From the NCBI GenBank assembly GCA_937892545.1, contig CALAFO010000091.1:1-31323 (forward strand): a stretch of DNA of 31,323 nt, given 5' to 3'. Shown in pieces: positions 14,221 to 22,830 of the stretch. The DNA comes from Scatosoma sp002474405. GTDB lineage: Bacteria; Bacillota; Clostridia; Christensenellales; Borkfalkiaceae. How positions within the stretch are numbered: the stretch's first letter is position 1; the number at the start of each line of letters is the position of its first letter. The position numbers were made by a program, and so were the translations under genes. Below the pieces are notes generated by a model, which saw only the letters and a program-made list of their open reading frames with translations, made no database searches and was not told where the DNA came from.

Positions 14221-15009
14221 ATGAGCGAGTTGGTTTCAATTATAATGCCGTCTTTCAATACGGCAAAGTACATAGAAGAGTCGATAAACTCGGTATTAGC
14301 TCAGACTTATACGAACTGGGAACTGATAATTGTTGACGACTGTTCTACAGATAACACCGATGAGATTGTTCAACCGTTTTTGTCGGATGATAGAATCAAG
14401 TATTTCAAGAACGAGAGAAACAGCGGTGCTGCCGTATCGAGAAACAGGGCGTTACGCGAAGCAAAAGGAAAGTGGATTGCTTTTTTAGATAGCGATGATT
14501 TATGGCTTCCTGAAAAGCTTGAACGGCAAATCGCGTTTATGAAAAAGCATGATTACAAATTTTCTTATACGGATTATCGGATTCAGTTGAATGGAGAGTG
14601 GCTCCCTTATGTTAATACTGGTCCAAACAAAGTAACAAAGCACAAATTAAAAAATTATTGTTATTTTTCAACCATTACCGTGATGTATGATCGCGAGTAT
14701 ATTGGTTTGATACAAATTGAACCGATTAAAAAAAATAACGATTATGCTATGTGGCTGAAAATAATAAAAAAAGCAAATTGCTATCGTTTGCCTGAATGTT
14801 TATCTTTTTATATTAAACATGAGGGATCGATTTCAAGTGGCAGCAAAGTAAAACTGATTAAATATCATTACATTATGTGGCGGATAGCTGAGTATAAATG
14901 CTGTTTTTCTGCTGCTATTTTAACAATCAGAAATTTATTTTATGGTTTTTTTAAAAAAATCAAATATAAACGACGTATAAAGGAGAACACATCAAATGGA
15001 ACTTTATAA
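14221..15009 (+). CDS. Family 2 (GT-A) glycosyltransferase
   Basis: Cytosolic inverting glycosyltransferase adding one sugar to the lipid-linked repeat unit. The 262-residue protein shows the GT2 start VSIIMPSFNTAKYIEESINS, the nucleotide-binding IIVDDCSTDNT, and the metal-binding motif LDSDD (D90-S-D92-D93). The sugar donor cannot be told from sequence. The ATG follows 1 nt after the end of the broken acyltransferase, and the 3' end overlaps the next gene by 14 nt. From here the DNA becomes clearly AT-richer than the first two genes of the locus. Confidence 0.9.
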   Translation: MSELVSIIMPSFNTAKYIEESINSVLAQTYTNWELIIVDDCSTDNTDEIVQPFLSDDRIKYFKNERNSGAAVSRNRALREAKGKWIAFLDSDDLWLPEKLERQIAFMKKHDYKFSYTDYRIQLNGEWLPYVNTGPNKVTKHKLKNYCYFSTITVMYDREYIGLIQIEPIKKNNDYAMWLKIIKKANCYRLPECLSFYIKHEGSISSGSKVKLIKYHYIMWRIAEYKCCFSAAILTIRNLFYGFFKKIKYKRRIKENTSNGTL

Positions 15010-16318
15010 CAAACTTTTAGTAAATGAAGAAAAGCTGTCTTTGGTAGGACTTGGTTATGTCGGCATGCCGATTGCTGTGGCTTTTGCTAAAAAAGGTATC
15101 AATGTTATCGGGTACGATTTGAATAAAGAAAAAATCGAATTATATAAGTCCGGGGTCGATCCTACGAAAGAAGTGGGAAACGAAGTTATAAAAAATACGA
15201 CGGTCGAATTTACCGCAGACGAGAAAAAATTGCGTGAAGCAAAATTTCACATTGTAGCCGTTCCTACGCCAGTAAATACAGATCATACTCCCGATTTAAC
15301 GCCTGTAATCGGAGCTTCCGAGATACTCGGTAGAAATCTTACGAAAGGGTCTATCGTTGTTTACGAATCGACTGTTTATCCCGGTTGTACAGAAGATGTT
15401 TGTATACCCATTCTTGAAAAACAGTCAGGGCTTAAATGCGGCGTTGATTTTAAGGTTGGTTATTCGCCAGAAAGAATCAATCCGGGAGATAAAGTGCATC
15501 GTCTTGAAAACATACATAAAATAGTTTCGGGAATGGATGAAGAATCTTTGGATGAGATTAAAAGCGTGTACGATATTGTAATTGAAGTGGGTACATACCC
15601 TGTTTCTAATATCCGTACAGCGGAAGCCGTAAAAGTTGTGGAGAATAGTCAAAGGGATATCAACATTGCTTTTATGAATGAATTGGCAATGGTATTTGAC
15701 CGTATGAATATCGATACAAACGAAGTTGTAGACGGTATGAATACGAAATGGAATGCGTTGGGATTTCGTCCCGGTTTGGTTGGAGGACATTGTATTGGAG
15801 TCGATCCATATTACTTCACCTATGAGGCGGAAAAGCTCGGCTATCATAGTCAGATAATTCTGAACGGGCGGATAGTGAACGATAGTATGGGGAAATATAT
15901 TGCCGATGCGACGATTAAAGAAATGATAAAAGTAGGACAAGCACCGAAAAAGTCAAAAGTCGTTATTTTGGGCTTGACGTTTAAAGAAAATTGCCCCGAT
16001 ACGAGAAACAGTAAAGTTGATGATATAATTAAACGACTGAATGAATATGGAATTGAGCCGATTGTTGTTGATCCGTGGGCAAGTGAGCGAGATGCAATGT
16101 GTGAATATGGGGTTAAATTGACTCCGTTGAGTGAAGTAAAAGATGCTGATTGCGTTATCGTTGCGGTGGCTCATAACGAGTTTAAGACTTTAAGTCTTGA
16201 TGATATCAAGAAGTTATACAGATTGTCGGCTGATAATGAAAAGGTTTTGATTGATGTGAAAGGAATTTATTCTGTGAAGGATTTGAAAAATTCCAGTATG
16301 GATTATTGGAGATTATAA
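14996..16318 (+). CDS. UDP-N-acetylhexosamine 6-dehydrogenase (WbpO/TviB-like)
   Basis: NAD-dependent four-electron oxidation of a UDP-N-acetylhexosamine to its uronic acid. The 440-residue protein has the Rossmann motif GLGYVGMPIA near the N-terminus, PTPVNTDHTPDL, STVYPGCTEDV, and the catalytic cysteine C266 in GGHCIGVDPYY; this last context and LTFKENCPDTRNS in the C-terminal domain match the WbpO/TviB/WbpA branch rather than UDP-glucose dehydrogenases, whose motif is GGYCLPKD (see the second dehydrogenase at 26095). AAGGAG lies about 10 nt before the ATG. GlcNAc versus GalNAc as substrate is not resolved. Confidence 0.88.
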   Translation: MELYNKLLVNEEKLSLVGLGYVGMPIAVAFAKKGINVIGYDLNKEKIELYKSGVDPTKEVGNEVIKNTTVEFTADEKKLREAKFHIVAVPTPVNTDHTPDLTPVIGASEILGRNLTKGSIVVYESTVYPGCTEDVCIPILEKQSGLKCGVDFKVGYSPERINPGDKVHRLENIHKIVSGMDEESLDEIKSVYDIVIEVGTYPVSNIRTAEAVKVVENSQRDINIAFMNELAMVFDRMNIDTNEVVDGMNTKWNALGFRPGLVGGHCIGVDPYYFTYEAEKLGYHSQIILNGRIVNDSMGKYIADATIKEMIKVGQAPKKSKVVILGLTFKENCPDTRNSKVDDIIKRLNEYGIEPIVVDPWASERDAMCEYGVKLTPLSEVKDADCVIVAVAHNEFKTLSLDDIKKLYRLSADNEKVLIDVKGIYSVKDLKNSSMDYWRL

Positions 16319-16319
16319 A

Positions 16320-17375
16320 TTGGATAAAGGAAAAGCTCGTGTTGCAGTTATCGGGCATTTTGCATTTGGGAAAGAGTGTCTTGATGGACAAACCGTAAAA
16401 ACAAAAATTATAACCGACGAGTTGAGCAAGCAACTTGGAATCGATGAAGTAATAAAAATTGATACCGCGGGTGGAAAAAGCACATTGTTGAAAGCTCCTT
16501 TCCAAAGTCTGAAAGCCTTGAAAAAGGCAAAAAATGTAATAATATTTCCTGCACACAATGGGGTGAGGGTTTATGTTCCGTTGCTTTCGTTTTTTAGAAG
16601 ATTTTTCAAAAACAGAAAATTGCATTACGTAGTTATTGGAGGTTGGCTTCCTGAATTTTTAAAAACACGTAAAAGTCTTACAAAAAAATTAAAACGCTTC
16701 GACGGAATTTATGTTGAAACAAATACGATGAAAAGGGCGTTGGAAGAACAAGGTTTTACGAACATTGTAATAATGCCGAATTGCAAGGATTTAAAAATTC
16801 TGAAACCGGAAGAGCTTGTGTATTCAACCGAAGAACCGTATAAACTTTGTACATTTTCTCGTGTGATGAAAGAAAAGGGGATAGAAGATGCTGTAAATGC
16901 TGTGAAAGAGGTAAACGAAGAAGCCGGCAGAACTGTTTATAAATTAGATATATACGGACAAGTAGACTCTGCTCAGGTGCAATGGTTTGAAGATTTAAAA
17001 ACAACGTTTCCGGATTATATAAACTATAAAGGCGTTGTGGATTACGATAAAAGCGTAGATGTGCTGAAAAACTATTTTGCGTTGTTATTTCCGACCTATT
17101 ATGAAGGAGAAGGTTTTGCGGGAACGGTACTTGACGCTTTGGCGGCTGGAATTCCTATTATAGCCAGCAATTGGAAATATAATACCGAAATTATAAACGA
17201 AAACATTGGATTCGTGTATCCTGCGAGAATACAAGAGTCTTTTATTAAAATTTTGAAAATAGCGGCAGAAAATCCACGAATTCTTTTAGATAAGAAGAAA
17301 GACTGTTTGAGAGAAGCGGAAAAATATACGCCTAGTTTTGTTTTACGGAGTCTGAAAAGTCAAATTCAAGTATAA
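16320..17375 (+). CDS. Family 4 (GT-B) glycosyltransferase
   Basis: A 351-residue retaining-type glycosyltransferase. It begins VAVIGHFAFGKECLDGQTVK; the C-terminal Rossmann half has LCTFSRVMKEKGIEDAVNAV and LLFPTYYEGEGFAGTVLDAL. The usual acidic pair E-x7-E is E-x7-D here. The start is TTG with GGAG 8 nt upstream, one base after the preceding stop. It would add a sugar from a nucleotide donor on the cytosolic side. Confidence 0.85.
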   Translation: MDKGKARVAVIGHFAFGKECLDGQTVKTKIITDELSKQLGIDEVIKIDTAGGKSTLLKAPFQSLKALKKAKNVIIFPAHNGVRVYVPLLSFFRRFFKNRKLHYVVIGGWLPEFLKTRKSLTKKLKRFDGIYVETNTMKRALEEQGFTNIVIMPNCKDLKILKPEELVYSTEEPYKLCTFSRVMKEKGIEDAVNAVKEVNEEAGRTVYKLDIYGQVDSAQVQWFEDLKTTFPDYINYKGVVDYDKSVDVLKNYFALLFPTYYEGEGFAGTVLDALAAGIPIIASNWKYNTEIINENIGFVYPARIQESFIKILKIAAENPRILLDKKKDCLREAEKYTPSFVLRSLKSQIQV

Positions 17376-17387
17376 TCAGGGAAAGAA

Positions 17388-18512
17388 ATGAAACGTTTAT
17401 TATGTATCCTCAGCGGAATGAATGCCGGCGGAGCGGAAACTTTTTTAATGAAAATGTATCGTTGTATAGACCGTTCAAACTATCAAATGGATTTTTGTAT
17501 CAACACGAACAACGAATGTTTTTACGAAAATGAAATAAAGAATTTGGGCGGAAAAATCTATAGAATTCCTGCAAAATCTCAATCGATGAAATTGTTTAAA
17601 AAAGGATTATCGGATTGCATAAAATCAGGAAGTTATAAGTGCGTGTTGCGTATCACTTCGTCTGCAATGGGTTTTATGGATTTAAAGATTGCAAAAAAAG
17701 CCGGAGTGGAAATTTGTTCATCCCGTTCTTCGAATTCAAAGGACGGAAAATCCATAAAAGCAAAAGCAGCACATGTTTTAGGAAAGCTTTTATATCGTAA
17801 ATATGTCGATGTGAAAATTGCACCTTCCGATCTGGCAGCGATGTATACGTTCGGAAAAACAGCTTATCGGTGCGGCGAGGTACATATTCTGCATAATGCC
17901 TTAGATCTTAATGTTTATCAATTTGACGAACAAGCAAGAAATAATATCAGAAAAGAGTTTTCGATCGGCGATAATGTAAAGATAATCGGGCATGTCGGAA
18001 GGTTTTCGAAACAAAAAAATCATACTTTTTTACTTGACGTTTTCAGTGAGATTCATAAAAAAAATCCCGATACAGTTTTGATGCTGGTTGGAAAAGGTGA
18101 ATCAGAAGAAGAAATAAAAGAAAAAATCAGGGCATTAAACCTTGAAAAAAATGTTATTTTTACCGGCGTTCGCTCGGATATTCCGGCTTTGCTTTCGGCG
18201 ATGGATGTGTTTGTATTTCCGTCGTTTTATGAAGGAATGCCGAATACGGTGATAGAAGCGCAGGCAACCGGATTGCCGTGTCTGATTGCAGATACGATTA
18301 CGAAAGAAGCGAACGTTACGGGGTTAGTGCGATATATGCCTCTGAAAGCCCCGGAAGTGTGGGCAAAAGAGGCGTTAAACATGGCTTTGGATACAAGGCT
18401 GCAGACAAAAGAAATTTTGATTGAAAAAGGTTATGATATCGAAAGCGTCAGCAAGGAATTTGTACGGCTGGTATTTGGAGAAAAAGAAAAGTTGGCGGAC
18501 GAAAGGATATGA
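17388..18512 (+). CDS. Family 4 (GT-B) glycosyltransferase, EpsF-like
   Basis: A 374-residue GT4 enzyme: N-terminal ILSGMNAGGAETFLMKMYR (the G-G-A-E acceptor loop typical of capsule GT4 enzymes), C-terminal IIGHVGRFSKQKNHTFLLDV and FPSFYEGMPNTVIEAQATG with the complete E-x7-E motif. It overlaps the polymerase gene by 4 nt (ATGA). A 12-nt gap separates it from the preceding GT4. Confidence 0.88.
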   Translation: MKRLLCILSGMNAGGAETFLMKMYRCIDRSNYQMDFCINTNNECFYENEIKNLGGKIYRIPAKSQSMKLFKKGLSDCIKSGSYKCVLRITSSAMGFMDLKIAKKAGVEICSSRSSNSKDGKSIKAKAAHVLGKLLYRKYVDVKIAPSDLAAMYTFGKTAYRCGEVHILHNALDLNVYQFDEQARNNIRKEFSIGDNVKIIGHVGRFSKQKNHTFLLDVFSEIHKKNPDTVLMLVGKGESEEEIKEKIRALNLEKNVIFTGVRSDIPALLSAMDVFVFPSFYEGMPNTVIEAQATGLPCLIADTITKEANVTGLVRYMPLKAPEVWAKEALNMALDTRLQTKEILIEKGYDIESVSKEFVRLVFGEKEKLADERI

Positions 18513-19786
18513 CACAAAAGTTTTTGCATAATTTAATAAATATTTTTGCGGTTTTTTTATTTGCCGTATTTATACTTTTTGATGGGTATGTATGGGGTAA
18601 ATATGCTTTTTTAGCGGCATCATTGGCAATTTATATTTTAGGATTGATGGAACGAAATGATAAAATTGTATTACGTTTTGATATGTACGTCGTGATATAT
18701 CTTGTGTTTATAGCTTATGTGCTGTTGACAGCGTTGTGGGCAAAGTCGGCATTGAGTACGATAACAATGGCGAGAACTTTGTTTCGTACCTTTATTTGCA
18801 CATATATCGTATATCTGTATTTCGTGAAAGAAAAAGATATATCAAGGCTTTTGCGAATTTTAATGTGGGCCGGGTACGTTGTTGCAATTTATTCATTGAT
18901 ATTTTATGGCGTAGACGAATTGTTGAAAGCCGGTACCGACAGTTCTTTGCGCGCCGACAATGAGTTTGCAAATGTGAATTCGATAGCAATGTGCTGTGCG
19001 TTATCTTGTATGATACAAGCGAATGAATTTTTTGAAAATCGCAACAGGTGGACATGCGTATTTCTGATTCCCGTTTTGATTGTGATTGGGGCGACGCAAA
19101 GCAGAAAAGCATTGTTGTTTTTGATAGTTGGTGTATTTTCGGCTTTTATTGTAAAGAATCAGAATGAATCTTTTGTTAAAAAGTTTGGAAAAATTATACT
19201 TGGATGCGCTGTTGCCGCTTTAATAATCTATGGACTTTTGCAGTTGGAAATATTTTCCGGGATTAAACAGCGTATGCAGACAATGTTTAATTCGTTTACT
19301 GGAAACGGAAAAGCGGATCATTCGTCTTTAATACGTGAAAAAATGATTGAAATTGGATGGAAAGAATTTACGGAACACCCAGTTGGCGGGATAGGAATTG
19401 CAAATTCCTATTTTATCACTGATAAATATTTGGGAATGAAAACGTATTTGCATAATAATTTTGTAGAATTATTATCGTGCGGCGGTATTTTTGCTTTTGT
19501 ATTTTATTATGCAATTTATGTGTATTTATTTTATAGCTTGTGGAAATATAGAAACGCTGATAAAAAACAAGCAATGTTTTTTGCGATATGGCTCTTAATT
19601 ATGTTGGTTTTAGATTATGGAAATGTCAGTTATTACTCAAAAATGCAAAATTTTTATCTGATGATCCATTTCGTAAATATTCAGAATTTGAAGAAAAAGG
19701 CGGCAAAGCAAGCAAATGAAAATCAAAAATTATGTGAAAAAGATCCAAAGATATATCACGGACAAAGATTATCGTCTGTTATTTAA
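18509..19786 (+). CDS. O-antigen ligase/Wzy-like polysaccharide polymerase
   Basis: A 425-residue polytopic membrane protein with about 10-11 hydrophobic segments. A long extracytoplasmic part (about residues 255-325) contains DHSSLIREKMIEIGWKEFTE, HPVGGIGIANS and TYLHNNFVELLSCGG; the H-P-x-G-x-G and H-N-x-x-x-E-L-L patterns are those of the Wzy_C/O-antigen ligase family. It would polymerise flipped repeat units on the outer side of the membrane. ATG overlaps the preceding GT4 by 4 nt, and the 3' end overlaps the next gene by 71 nt, which is long for bacterial overlaps. Strongly AT-rich. Confidence 0.88.
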   Translation: MTQKFLHNLINIFAVFLFAVFILFDGYVWGKYAFLAASLAIYILGLMERNDKIVLRFDMYVVIYLVFIAYVLLTALWAKSALSTITMARTLFRTFICTYIVYLYFVKEKDISRLLRILMWAGYVVAIYSLIFYGVDELLKAGTDSSLRADNEFANVNSIAMCCALSCMIQANEFFENRNRWTCVFLIPVLIVIGATQSRKALLFLIVGVFSAFIVKNQNESFVKKFGKIILGCAVAALIIYGLLQLEIFSGIKQRMQTMFNSFTGNGKADHSSLIREKMIEIGWKEFTEHPVGGIGIANSYFITDKYLGMKTYLHNNFVELLSCGGIFAFVFYYAIYVYLFYSLWKYRNADKKQAMFFAIWLLIMLVLDYGNVSYYSKMQNFYLMIHFVNIQNLKKKAAKQANENQKLCEKDPKIYHGQRLSSVI

Positions 19787-20681
19787 AGCCGGAAGAGGTA
19801 AATACGATAAGTTGCCGGATGAAGAGTATCTGGAAAAAATATTTAAAGCTTCTATGGGATATTCTCTTAACTTGGAGAATCCGCAAACATTCAATGAAAA
19901 ATTGCAGTGGCTGAAACTTTATAACCGAAATCCGGTATATACCGTTATGGTAGATAAATACAAGGTGCGCGATTACATTAAGGAAACAATAGGCGAAGAA
20001 TATCTGATTCCTTTGCTTGGCGTTTGGGATAGAGCCGACGATATTGATTTTGATGCGTTGCCGAATCAGTTTGTTCTGAAATGCAACCATAATTCCGGGT
20101 TGGGCATGTATATTTGTAAAGATAAAAGCAAACTGACGAAAAAACAAATTAAAGTAATCCGAAAAAATTTGACGAAAGGGTTGCAACAGGACTATTATCT
20201 GACAGGCAGAGAATGGCCTTATAAAAATGTTCCGCGAAAAATTATTGCGGAAAAATATATGGAAGACAAAGAAACGGGAGAGTTAAGAGACTATAAGTTT
20301 TTCTGTTTCAACGGGACAGTTGACTGCGTGATGCTTTGTTTTGACCGAAGTAGCGGAGATACAAAATTTTACTTTTTTAATCGTGATTGGAATTTGTTGC
20401 GTTACAACATAAGAGGTAAAAATGCTCCAGAAAACTTTACATTGAAAAAACCAACAAATATAGCTGAAATGTTTGAGCTTTCTGCCAAATTATCGGTAGG
20501 TATACCATTTGTGAGAATAGATTTGTATAATTCAAATAATCAAATATATTTTGGAGAATTTACCTTTTATCCGGATTCTGGCTTTGATAATAATCTGTTA
20601 AAAGAAACAGATATACATTTCGGTAGTTTAATTACAACAGGAGAAAACAATGCATACAATAGGATTTCCGATAAGTCATAA
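19716..20681 (+). CDS. TupA-like ATP-grasp protein, putative amide ligase acting on the polysaccharide
   Basis: A 321-residue cytosolic protein of the TupA-like ATP-grasp family. The family hallmark NPQTFNEKLQWLKLYNRNP is at about 55-73, followed by MVDKYKVRDYI, FVLKCNHNSG (ATP-binding strand and glycine-rich loop), KIIAEKYMED and a C-terminal VRIDLY...GEFTFYPDSGF metal-binding part. TupA of alkaliphilic Bacillus is needed for teichuronopeptide (polyglucuronate plus polyglutamate), so ligating an amino compound to a uronic acid is a plausible role; ATP-grasp ligases make amide bonds. The start is kept at 19716 because the N-terminal helix region fits the family, despite a weak ribosome binding site and a 71-nt overlap with the polymerase gene. 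It overlaps the opine-synthase gene by 32 nt. Confidence 0.82.
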   Translation: MKIKNYVKKIQRYITDKDYRLLFKAGRGKYDKLPDEEYLEKIFKASMGYSLNLENPQTFNEKLQWLKLYNRNPVYTVMVDKYKVRDYIKETIGEEYLIPLLGVWDRADDIDFDALPNQFVLKCNHNSGLGMYICKDKSKLTKKQIKVIRKNLTKGLQQDYYLTGREWPYKNVPRKIIAEKYMEDKETGELRDYKFFCFNGTVDCVMLCFDRSSGDTKFYFFNRDWNLLRYNIRGKNAPENFTLKKPTNIAEMFELSAKLSVGIPFVRIDLYNSNNQIYFGEFTFYPDSGFDNNLLKETDIHFGSLITTGENNAYNRISDKS

Positions 20682-21606
20682 GGAACATGAAAATAGGAGA
20701 GCTTTACTTCCTATAGACATTTTAAAGATATCTAATCCATCGATGCTTTATTTTGAAACAGACTATGGGCAAGCTATCGGATTGCAGGACGATGACTATA
20801 AAAAGGTTGGAGCAAATATTGCCTCAAGAGATATTGTTTTGCAACAAGATATTATTTGTGACCCTAAAATTGGAGATGCGGAGTACTTAGATACTTTGAA
20901 GGATCAAACAATTTTTGGCTGGGTTCATGCTGTTCAAAATAAAGATATTACCGACAAGATAATAAATAATAGACTCACTGCTTTCGCTTGGGAAGATATG
21001 TTCGAAAAGGGGAGACATGTATTTTGGAGAAATAATGAACTTGCAGGCGAGGCTGCAATCATGCACGCTTTTCAATGTTTTGGGACAATGCCTTATGAAA
21101 CAAAGGTTGCATTAATTGGAAAAGGTAATACCGCTAGGGGAGCAATGAAAGTTCTGAATATGCTTGGAGCTGATGTTGTTCAATATGATAGGAAAACTGA
21201 AGCTTTATTACGTGATGAATTGTATGAATATGATGTAATTGTTAACTGTATTCTTTGGGATGTATCCAGAAAAGATCATATTATATATAAGTCAGACCTG
21301 TCAAGAATGAAGCGAGGTGCAATGATAATTGATGTTAGTTGTGATAGGAACGGGGGTATCGAAACGAGTATTCCTACAACTATAGAAAATCCGACGTATA
21401 TTGTTGATGGCATTATACATTACGTAGTTGATCATACACCTTCGCTATTCTATAAAACTTTTACTAAAAACAATTCAGAAATAATAACCCCTTATATAGA
21501 GGAGCTAATTCAAAATAAAATGGGAACAGTCTTGAATGATGCTTTGATAGTAGAGAGCGGTAAAATCGTGGATGAAAGGATTAAAGTTTTTCAGAACCGA
21601 AAATAA
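20650..21606 (+). CDS. N5-(carboxyethyl)ornithine synthase-like opine dehydrogenase
   Basis: A 318-residue protein of the alanine dehydrogenase/transhydrogenase superfamily. It starts GFPISHKEHENRRALLPIDI, has FGWVHAVQNKDITD, the NAD(P)-binding loop G157-K-G-N-T-A-R-G164, RMKRGAMIIDVSCDRNGGIE and VDHTPSLFYKTF. Collinear segments (ERRxxLLPKDI, IIGWxHP, GxGNxAxGA, KKGTLIIDVA, NTPSLIYR) occur in the Lactococcus CEO synthase, which reductively condenses pyruvate with ornithine or lysine. Family membership is well supported; the amino acid used is inferred. AGGAG lies 8-9 nt before the ATG. Overlap of 32 nt with the ATP-grasp gene implies linked functions: synthesis of an N-carboxyethyl amino acid and its attachment. 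Confidence 0.8.
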   Translation: MHTIGFPISHKEHENRRALLPIDILKISNPSMLYFETDYGQAIGLQDDDYKKVGANIASRDIVLQQDIICDPKIGDAEYLDTLKDQTIFGWVHAVQNKDITDKIINNRLTAFAWEDMFEKGRHVFWRNNELAGEAAIMHAFQCFGTMPYETKVALIGKGNTARGAMKVLNMLGADVVQYDRKTEALLRDELYEYDVIVNCILWDVSRKDHIIYKSDLSRMKRGAMIIDVSCDRNGGIETSIPTTIENPTYIVDGIIHYVVDHTPSLFYKTFTKNNSEIITPYIEELIQNKMGTVLNDALIVESGKIVDERIKVFQNRK

Positions 21607-21686
21607 AATATAAATTCACTTAAGGTTTTCATGTTCATACTTTCAAATGTTTTTAATAATTAGCCGTATTTTTCAGAGATTGCCAT

Positions 21687-22775
21687 ATGAATCGGAATAA
21701 AAAATTACAGTTAAACACAATAATTATGGGAGAAGAATCTTTATACAAAATAAAATTTTATATTTTAGTTCCCGTGTATAATGTTGAAAAATACATTGCA
21801 GAATGTATTGAATCTGTTTTAAAACAAACGTATGCTGAATGGAATTTAATTCTGGTTGATGATGGTTCAACCGATTTATCGGGAAACATATGCGACAAAT
21901 ACGCTGATGGAAATAGTAAAATTTCGGTGATACACAAACGAAACGAAGGACAGTTGTCGGCTCGGCAAGCAGCAAGAAAATATTTATTTGAGCATGGTTT
22001 CAGCGAAAACGGGTATGTACTATATCTTGATTCGGATGATATTTTAGAGCGTGAAACATTGTATACGATTAATAATTTAATTAAAATCACCGGAAGTGAT
22101 CTGATTATTTATCAATATCGACGATTTAATGAAAATGAAAAATTGTCTGAAATTGATAATCGGAATCGACATTTTGAAATTATTGAAGATAAAGCAGTGC
22201 TTTATAAAAAAGTATTTACGGATGCAGGCTATAATTCCTTATGCAGAAAAGCAATAAAAATTAACTTGATAGATGAGATGGATTATAGTGAATATTTTCG
22301 AATTGTGCATGGCGAAGATTTATTACAAAGTATTTTGCTGTATAAAAAAGCAAAAAAAGTGTTGTTCAGTGAAGCGGAATTATATAGATATAGGATGAAT
22401 CCTACCTCGATTACTCATTCTGTTACTTATGAGAACTTTCAAGTAGTATCGACTGTTCGTCGTGAAGTATGGACTTTTTTGCAACAGGAAAATGTTTGGT
22501 CTGAAAATGATTACATAGATTATTTTACATACTGTAAAGCTTGCCTGAAAAATGATGTAAGAATGATTTCCGGATTTAAAACTTTCAAAAAAAATAAATA
22601 CAAGCTTTTTGATGATATTCTTGCCGATAATTATTATAAAATAGTTTTGAATCAGACGAAGAAGAAAGATTGTATTCTGAATAATTTAAAAAAGCAGAAA
22701 TACAATAATGTACTGTTTTTTTGTTCTCTGTATCGCCTGGCGGCTGCATTAAAACGATTTTTTAGAAAAAAATAG
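21687..22775 (+). CDS. Family 2 (GT-A) glycosyltransferase
   Basis: A 362-residue GT2 enzyme: IKFYILVPVYNVEKYIAECI, LILVDDGSTDLSG, RNEGQLSARQAAR and the metal motif YLDSDDILE. After the GT-A core the C-terminal 150 residues are lysine- and aromatic-rich, as in many capsule enzymes. The family normally starts at about residue 21 of this frame; an ATG at 21726 is a possible alternative start, and neither ATG has a strong ribosome binding site. An 80-nt AT-rich gap without a visible signal precedes it. Confidence 0.85.
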   Translation: MNRNKKLQLNTIIMGEESLYKIKFYILVPVYNVEKYIAECIESVLKQTYAEWNLILVDDGSTDLSGNICDKYADGNSKISVIHKRNEGQLSARQAARKYLFEHGFSENGYVLYLDSDDILERETLYTINNLIKITGSDLIIYQYRRFNENEKLSEIDNRNRHFEIIEDKAVLYKKVFTDAGYNSLCRKAIKINLIDEMDYSEYFRIVHGEDLLQSILLYKKAKKVLFSEAELYRYRMNPTSITHSVTYENFQVVSTVRREVWTFLQQENVWSENDYIDYFTYCKACLKNDVRMISGFKTFKKNKYKLFDDILADNYYKIVLNQTKKKDCILNNLKKQKYNNVLFFCSLYRLAAALKRFFRKK

Positions 22776-22830
22776 AAGAGATGAAACCGGAAATAACTTC
22801 GTTATAAAGGGAGACGGGTAAAAATATAAA

